Below, in pieces: positions 58,122-64,000 of a DNA stretch of 64,000 nucleotides (its first letter is position 1; the number at the start of each line of letters is the position of its first letter). Below the pieces are notes generated by a model. The model did no database searches. It was not told the DNA's origin and saw nothing but the letters and a program-made list of their open reading frames with translations. Source of the stretch: Mesorhabditis belari (lineage: Eukaryota > Nematoda > Chromadorea > Rhabditida > Rhabditidae); assembly GCA_958450365.1 (NCBI GenBank), contig CAUEEP010000133.1, positions 372,001 through 436,000 of the forward strand, written 5' to 3'. Made by a program: the position numbers and the translations under genes.

Positions 58122-59071
58122 TTTTCACTTGATTGATCGGCGTCATTGCGTGAAGAATATAGAAATAGCGGACCTAAACATGAGGAAAAATTTCATTGCC
58201 GCTGTGAAAGTATACCAAATTGATCGCGGTGTCATCGTAGCAAAAATACACACCAGCCGCCCTTGCTTCAGCCTAAAAAATCAGACAAACTTACAACTAA
58301 ACACATAAACTTACATTATGAATGTGTAACGTATTGCCAATTTGTTCGAACGTTTGTCGTCGGATATGGGGGAAAGATCCAGGCTCCGTGGCCTGAATTC
58401 TAAAGAAACAAATTTTTCTAAACAAACAAGACAATAAGTACCTTATTTTTTAACAAAAACAACAAGCGCACCGATTTCCGGGCATGTAAGACGGATCAGA
58501 AGCCCCTGCTCCATCGAATTCTTTCGATCCTGTATTGATCTCGAACTTGAGTGGTAAAAATTGCACGCCAACATCCGCGTGTTGCAACTTCTAAATGTGA
58601 CAACAATAGCAGAAAATCGAAAAGAATTGTACCTCATTCTTCCGGTAATGATCGAAAAAGTCGTCTACTTTTTGCGGCCCGGCCACACTTTTTGATCTTC
58701 CCATTTGAATCGAGACACTCTAAAACTCCAACAGAACATTTTATTTAGATCCTATGGACGAAACTAACCGTTGACAAACTTTGCACGTGATAGAAATATG
58801 ATCGCCAGGCCAGTAATAGATGTGTTTTACCTAAAGAAACCTTTATTGTTTATGCAAAGTTTATATTAACCTTCATTGGAAGGCCATTCTCGCTACATTC
58901 AGCCACTTCGGCAGCTTTGGAAACATGGTAGTTATACCTAAAACGAAAATTATTAAATTTTATAGCAATTTAGCAGAAATAAAGGCATTGCTAATTGTTT
59001 ACCATTACTGCATAAGCTATTTACGCTAAAAACACTTAACTCAAACAAGCAACAAGCTGCAAATCCATTTA

Positions 59072-60442
59072 CCGTATTTACTCGAATAGAAGACCGATCT
59101 TCTATTTTTTTCAATCACCCCCTCTAGACCCCGTCTTCTATTCGAGGCCGGTCGTCTATTCAACACGGTCTTTTATTATTCGCATTCACGAAAATTTTTC
59201 AGGAAGTAACCAGCGTTTAAAAAAAAACTTTTATAGCAATCTATTGTAACATTTACAACAAATTTTTCTTAACAAAAATATATAACCCGAAAACAACAAC
59301 CTTACAATACCAACGGTAACAACAATTAATAAGAACATAAAAAAGCAGTAGTACCAACATTATTCTTCATTCCCACTTGATTCAATGTCATCCTCTATTA
59401 AATCCGGATGTTGCAAAATTCCATCAAGTCCCTCTGCGCTCGAAATTGAATCGTTTTCACTCTCATATCCCATGTTTCTGTCCTTGTCGGAGTCGATATC
59501 TTGACAAAGAGTTTTGCCCTAATCTTCTCCCTCCAATGCCACGATATCCAGCTCGAATCGACCCTCTCCAAAGCTTCCCCTTTGCGGGAAACAAACAATC
59601 TGATCATCCTCGCTGTTGAATCCCTTGTTGTCTGTACACCGTCTCAAAAAAAATTGGCAAGCCAGCTTACCAGAGAAAGGGCTTAGTGAAATCTAGGTTC
59701 GATACGCGAAAAAGCCTCCTTGGCTTTGTCCTGAACCATACGTCGAGAAAGTTTTAGCTTTTTCTCTCGTTTTTCTTTGATCCATCGATAAGTGGCCTCC
59801 TCGACTGCGCGAAATTTAAGCATTCGTCCTCCTCCATTTAACCGCTTCGCTCCTTTCGATTCCTTTTGCAGCGACTCCTCTTTTGCCGTCCAGTCTCGAA
59901 TCATCTTTGGAGTCACATTAAACTGTCGAGCAGCCGCCTCTTTCGAGTTTTCTTTGAAAAAAGAATGGCCTCGAGAGTTTAAAGGCGGCACTGCCGACAC
60001 ACAGTTTCGCCAGCGCTTTCTCCCGTCCTTACAAAAATGTTACTTTTTCGTTATACACTCCATAACTTCACATTTCCCATTATACTATGTTATTTTTTAG
60101 ATAAAAAATGATCCGATTAAATCAAATAATTAAAATAATCAGAGTCAAAACGGTGGGGGTATAACGGAAATGTGAAGATAACTGAAGTATGAAGGAAATT
60201 TTTATAAAAATACAAGATGTGAAAAATACAAAAAAATAAATTGCTATTGAATGAAAATATAATATTTTTTACCTATTGGGTAAATTCCCTTATTCTTTTT
60301 CCGTATTTGGTACGTCCACTTTCGAGCAGAATAGAAAACAGGAGTACCTCGAATCCTAAGACAGTGTGCGTGACTAGAGATCATCCCCCTAGACCCCGTC
60401 GTCTTATAATCGACGCCGGTCTTCTATTTCGAGTAAATACGG
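59072..60442 (-). mobile_element. Pogo/Tigger-like DNA transposon with TA target duplication
   Basis: Terminal repeats ccgtatttactcgaatagaa and its complement (with one inserted T) end at 59072 and 60442. TA flanks both sides, and the host sequence continues across. A second internal inverted pair, ctagaccccgtcttct-type and its neighbour, lies just inside the ends. The only coding part is an N-terminal transposase fragment on -. A catalytic DDE domain is not seen, so the element is non-autonomous. Confidence 0.75.
59683..60050 (-). pseudogene. Pogo-like transposase DNA-binding fragment
   Basis: On - the frame reads ENSKEAAARQFNVTPKMIRD followed by WTAKEESLQ, the psq/Brinker-type helix-turn-helix, then a G-G-G-R linker and VEEATYRWIKEKREKKLKLS with RRMVQDKAKEAF, which fits the start of a CENP-B-type HTH. 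An AAFKL block upstream (about 59970) is in another frame, so a frameshift separates it from the rest. The protein ends before any catalytic domain. Confidence 0.7.
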
Positions 60443-60619
60443 TATTTCTTCAACCCTTGAACCTCCATAATCAAGAACGATGTGCACCTGTCAGGCACGG
60501 ATTTCCATCAGGCCACAGAAGCTAAAATTAAATATAAACATTGAATTTCGATCATTCTACGTACCAAAGGGCGACAACAAAGCTCCGCACTAGCGCGGAA
60601 ATCCTTTCGGATTAGTCAA

Positions 60620-61290
60620 ATCATCTAATACATTATAACCCTCGCGAATCGCTGGTGTAGTAGTTGGCTAAGTGTAGTACTATAGGCTTGTGGGGGGGGC
60701 ACTTTCAAACCAAAAGCCTTTTCCCTTTATTCGGAAATCTCTAAGCCTGCTAAGCTCGTTCTTCTTTATTAGTATTCCCAGCTTGTTTCATTTCTATTTC
60801 CAAATGTGGCACGGATATGCTGGGTGGTAGGAGTGCACAAGTTGGCCAATCATCAGATAGTGTCCGAAAAGTGTTGAAGGATTACCAATTGATTCAGCCC
60901 ATTTGATTTCCCCTAGAAGAAAGAAGGAATTGCCAGCACAATCCGTTAAACATTTCGAATGATTGTTCTGGCAATTTTCTTTCTTTTAAAAAATCAAATA
61001 GGATGAATCGATGAGTCGAAAAGTAGAAACATTTCGAATGACTGTACGGACAATTTTCTTTCTTTTAGGAAATCCAAATGGGATGAATCAATTGGTAGCT
61101 GTTTCCGCACCTTTTGGATACATCTATTACATATTGGCATTATCTCGTTGCTCACATTTGGACATCAAATAGAAATAGAAACATGCTGGGGATACTCTTA
61201 AAATAGTATGAACTGAAAACGGAAGCAGAGGCTTTTTCAGAATAAAGGAGAAATACAATCATTCAAAACATTGGGTTTGAAAGCTGAACC
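60620..61290. repeat. Foldback, copy B
   Basis: It repeats the organisation of 55690-56330: the arm with cgcgaatcgctggtgtagta at 60650, the inverse arm ending near 61290, and extra tandem pieces of ggcaattttctttcttttaa type at 60970 and 61050. It belongs to the second copy of the right-flank segment. Confidence 0.6.
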
Positions 61291-61542
61291 CCCCCTCGAT
61301 AAATAATTCCCCGGGAGTACCGAATTGCTGAAATTTAAACAAATTTAAATTTTGAATGGAATCGTATTCAATCAACTGTAAGAATTCTTTAACTTTCAAT
61401 GCTTCTAAAAATAAACTTTTCTTCGTTGTAGTCAAAAGAAAGCGGATAATAGCGGAAATACATAAAAAGGCATTCAGAAGAAATTTGCGGGGTACTTTAT
61501 GCGAGCCTTCGAATCTTCTAGTCAAAGTCGTGGTTCTTTTCC

Positions 61543-62023
61543 AATAATATCCCGGGAGTGGTCCGATTATCAGGGCAAAGAAAGGAAAATCGGGGGGGGC
61601 AAGTTTTGGCAGCGCTACATATGTCCTATTTAAAATTTTGACGAACCGGAGCTTGCTTTGTTGCAAAAAGTTATCGACTCGAATTCCTCTTGAATGCTTG
61701 GGGACCTTTCGCCGTGCGCAAGTGTCACATATCCAGCGAAATCGATCTTTTCCCTTTGAGCGGACTTTCATCGATTCGTCACAGTTGCAAATCCACCACT
61801 GGATGACTCCTTTGGTGACGAAATAATCGATTGCCGTCGATTTCTTGAACGCACAAATATCGGAGAAGCGCATCGTCGTTAAAGTTAAAAAAAAACGTTG
61901 CAGTTAAAATACAGTCCCGGAAATGCATTTTTCGAGGGGGCAAAATTTGCTCCCCCTATTTTCCTTTCGCTCCCCCGATAATCTTTCCGCTCCCGCGATA
62001 ATCGGACCGCTCCCCCGATATTG
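61543..62023 (-). mobile_element. Merlin-like (IS1595/ISXO2-type) non-autonomous DNA element
   Basis: The ends atatcccgggagtggtccga and (in inverse) atatcgggggagcggtccga are matching terminal repeats. The sequence on both sides continues the host block also found at 56780 (tcttcga...aagttttaaaag). The interior carries the N-terminal part of an IS1595-like transposase on -. At about 480 bp it lacks the catalytic part. Confidence 0.65.
61620..61873 (-). pseudogene. IS1595/ISXO2-like (Merlin) transposase, N-terminal zinc-ribbon fragment
   Basis: From MRFSDICAFKK at 61873 it reads KGVIQWWICNCDESMKVRSK, then RWICDTCARRK and RGIRVDNFLQQSKLRFVKIL. This is the C-x-C...C-x2-C ribbon followed by the S-x-R-x-x-x-F-x-x-SKL block that precedes the DDE domain in these transposases. 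The open frame continues to 61259 but leaves the element near 61543. Its last two thirds are host foldback sequence and are not part of the protein. Confidence 0.7.
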
Positions 62024-62114
62024 AAAAAGTACCCAAGTCTTCGCAGAAGTTTTAAAAGACGTTTGCCCAGCCAGTTATGAAAACCTGATGAAAACTACCG
62101 TAAATACTGTAATA

Positions 62115-63760
62115 TTAGGTTGGCAACTTAATAATGACGCGCTTATGTAACAGATAATTTTTTTCAAAAAAACAAAAGAAGAGCTTTCAATTCGAAAGGT
62201 ATTCTCCATTAGTATCTATGACTTATTCCCATCTTCTGCGCAAATCCCGGGTCCCATCCTCAAAGAACTTGGGAGCTTGTGAGGCGAAGTAGTCATTCAC
62301 TGCTTTTATGACCTGATTTTGACTGTATTGACATAAATGGTCGTTTTTTTCTCTTTGAACTGGATTCACCACTGTTCAATGTGGAACGACAGTCATTCAT
62401 CTAAATGTCTTTAGATTTTTCTAACAATCCAACTTACAATTAAATTGAAGCCCTTGATAAAGGTCTTGATTATTGCACAAAGATTGCTGAGTTCACTAAT
62501 TATCCAATTAATGAAACGCTCAAACAATCGGGGATACGGTAAGCCGAATTCTTAAAACTTTCTTAAACTCATCTTCCTTGCACGCATTTCAATTTTCAGT
62601 GACGGATTACTGTAATTTTGAAAAAAATAGCATCGCGGAGTGCAAATGAGCTGACTAAAGAAGCTTTGGAGAAACTAAATTGGGGATGAGAGAATTTCTA
62701 GACTTCAGATTTTGCATGGTTCATATAAATGATTAGTGGAAGAGATTGGGGATGACAAGGAAATGCGTACTCGACATTAGTGTACCAAAAGATGAGCGTT
62801 TATGCGTAGCCCTAGAGAACACTCAAGACTGGCATTTGAATGCACCAGAAAGGGTGCATTTGCGAGCACAAAGTACACAAATGGAAAGAAGAAATGAAGC
62901 TGTGCTTACAGACTGGTTTATACTAAAGCTGCATAAAGTCTTCCATCAACAGTCTCGCCAAAAACCAATCCCTTAGTATTCCACCACACACAGAGCATAA
63001 CCTTCTTCGCGTGTATCGGAGGCTTCGGGATTGAATGAGGGTCTGCTTCGAACTCAGCCACTGCCCATGGAGTTGAATATTTTCATACGGAAGCCAAGTT
63101 TCCAAGTCTCAGATGTCAAAAAATACTTCCAAAAGTCACGATGGTGAGAAGAAAAGCGCTCAGGGTGACTCGTATGGCTTTGTGGGCATCAGTGAGGTCG
63201 TGGGGGAGCCATTTCCCGCTTCGATATGATTTCCCAAGAACGTGTAAATGGTTTTCAATGTTAACATGAGTGCATCCGAACTTTTCTGCTAATTTTCTAC
63301 ACTTTTGCGATGGATCCAAGTCGACCTCGTTCAGTAACAGCTGATCGTCCAAAGTGATCGGTGGCTTTCCATGTGGTGCATCTTCCAATGACTCGTTTCC
63401 CGCTTTGAAGCGAACGTACCAAACGCAGGAAGAGCAGCTTCTCCAAAAACAGTACAAATGTTCTGATGGCATTCCGTAGCTTTCTTGTTTAACTTGAATT
63501 CAAAGAATATGGCAGCCCTGATTTTAGATTTTTGGTCATCCATCTTTGTCGAGCTGAAACAATACAAATATTATTCAAAGCCAAAAAAGTTTTTGCAAAA
63601 AAAACATGAGCACATTTTGATATATTATTGAGAAAAATCCTAGACAGCGAATGTTCTTCGTAACGACAGGGCAATATTTTTTGTAAAAAATAACCTTTCA
63701 TATTTACGAAGCTAATAACAAAACAATTCCAGTCAACGTCAGTTCTTTTTCCCTCCATAA
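62115..63760 (-). mobile_element. Degenerate mariner element
   Basis: The left terminus ttaggttggcaacttaataa at 62115 follows TA and is nearly the same as that of the 56.86-kb palindrome. The first 300 bp carry the transposase tail on - (frame-shifted). The N-terminal domain lies at 63116-63546. Between them AKKVMLCVWWN codons (about 63000) mark the catalytic domain. No matching right terminus is found before the window end. Confidence 0.7.
63116..63546 (-). pseudogene. Mariner transposase N-terminal domain
   Basis: It starts MDDQKSKIRAAIFFEFKLNK at 63546. After a frameshift near 63450 it continues VRFKAGNESLEDAPHGKPPI then DDQLLLNEVDLDPSQKCRKL and AEKFGCTHVNIENHLHVLGK. GKWLPHDLTDAHKAIR is the conserved WVPHEL-type linker. 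The catalytic domain is present only as scattered codons further left. Confidence 0.8.
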
Positions 63761-63769
63761 GTTGCAGGT

Positions 63770-64000
63770 TTTAGGATGCGATTTTGATATTTGATGGAAT
63801 TAAAAGAATGTCAAAAGTAAGAACCAATGCCGATCAACCCTCAAACCACTCCCAAACTTGAATCATGACAAGAAAACAATATTCTGTGGCTCGTGAAACT
63901 CAACTTTGGTAAACTATAGTTAGCTGATCCAGGAGAGAACGTTGATGCTGATCTCTATTCAAAACAATCTCTAACGATGCTTTAAAAAGGCCAATGAAGA
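63770..64000. other. Window end, nothing recognised
   Basis: AT-rich sequence without an open frame of note, terminal repeat or similarity to other parts of the window. Confidence 0.4.

Larger units (their letters stand above)
58130..60720 (-). pseudogene. Fourth, partial copy of the Ig-like gene, split by a pogo-like element
   Basis: 58130-59060 matches 54545-55480 of unit 3 closely: EARAAGVYFCYDDTAINLVY (about 58275-58210), FEQIGNTLHIHNV (about 58350-58315) and KHIYYWPGDHISITCKVCQR (about 58840-58770) are intact here. After the 1.37-kb pogo-like insertion the 5' part resumes at 60443-60720. The 3' exons (from AMTPINRVNW on) are missing because the copy starts at the palindrome border. It shows that the unit 3 end was duplicated again. 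Confidence 0.55.

Noticed and set aside
61259..61873. 204-codon ORF as a single host gene
   Set aside because: Its first third is a Merlin-like transposase fragment and the rest is foldback DNA also found at 56.6 kb; no splice or homology evidence for one protein.

Overview
The window looks like part of a rhabditid-type nematode genome. It is AT-rich and has very short introns (about 45-65 nt, GT...TTTTCAG). It carries many exons of nematode-type seven-transmembrane chemoreceptors (Str/Srh/Sri-like) and a dense, nested population of mariner, maT/Tc1, pogo-like, Merlin-like, MITE and non-LTR elements. There is no prokaryotic organisation, no rRNA and no convincing functional tRNA. The genus cannot be read from the sequence. 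All calls come from reading translations by eye; no search was run.

The dominant structure is a tandem triplication of a block of about 15 kb. Unit 1 is about 12-29 kb, unit 2 about 29-44 kb, and unit 3 about 44-56 kb. In order, each unit holds: (i) the 3' half of a chemoreceptor gene on + ('L arm'); (ii) a second, 3'-truncated chemoreceptor gene on + ('loop gene'), followed in units 2 and 3 by a tRNA-like relic; (iii) a chemoreceptor gene on - ('R arm'), whose 3' half is the inverted copy of the L arm; (iv) a divergently oriented 5' fragment of a small secreted-protein gene on +; (v) the C-terminal phosphatase part of a 6-phosphofructo-2-kinase/fructose-2,6-bisphosphatase (PFKFB) gene on +; (vi) a convergent multi-exon gene on - with Ig-like features. 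In units 1 and 2 a (vii) CR1/Jockey-like LINE fills the junction to the next unit.

Left flank, 1-10.7 kb: a chemoreceptor copy on - broken by a nested insertion (MITE, 2.9 kb TIR transposon, maT fragment), a mariner-derived MITE, a small LTR-like direct-repeat element, and the most complete copy of the secreted-protein gene, whose last exon is split by a MITE. From 10.7 to 13.6 kb runs the most complete + chemoreceptor gene. Right flank, 55.7-64 kb: foldback sequences, a mariner-derived palindrome, a fourth partial copy of the Ig-like gene split by a pogo-like element, a Merlin-like element and a degenerate mariner.

Most gene copies carry frameshifts. Unit 2 and the start of unit 3 show many small indels and homopolymer runs, next to stretches identical to the sister copy. 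Part of the apparent pseudogenisation may therefore be consensus error rather than biology. The genes do not form a pathway. The recurring functional module is a divergent pair, chemoreceptor plus small secreted protein, seen four times.
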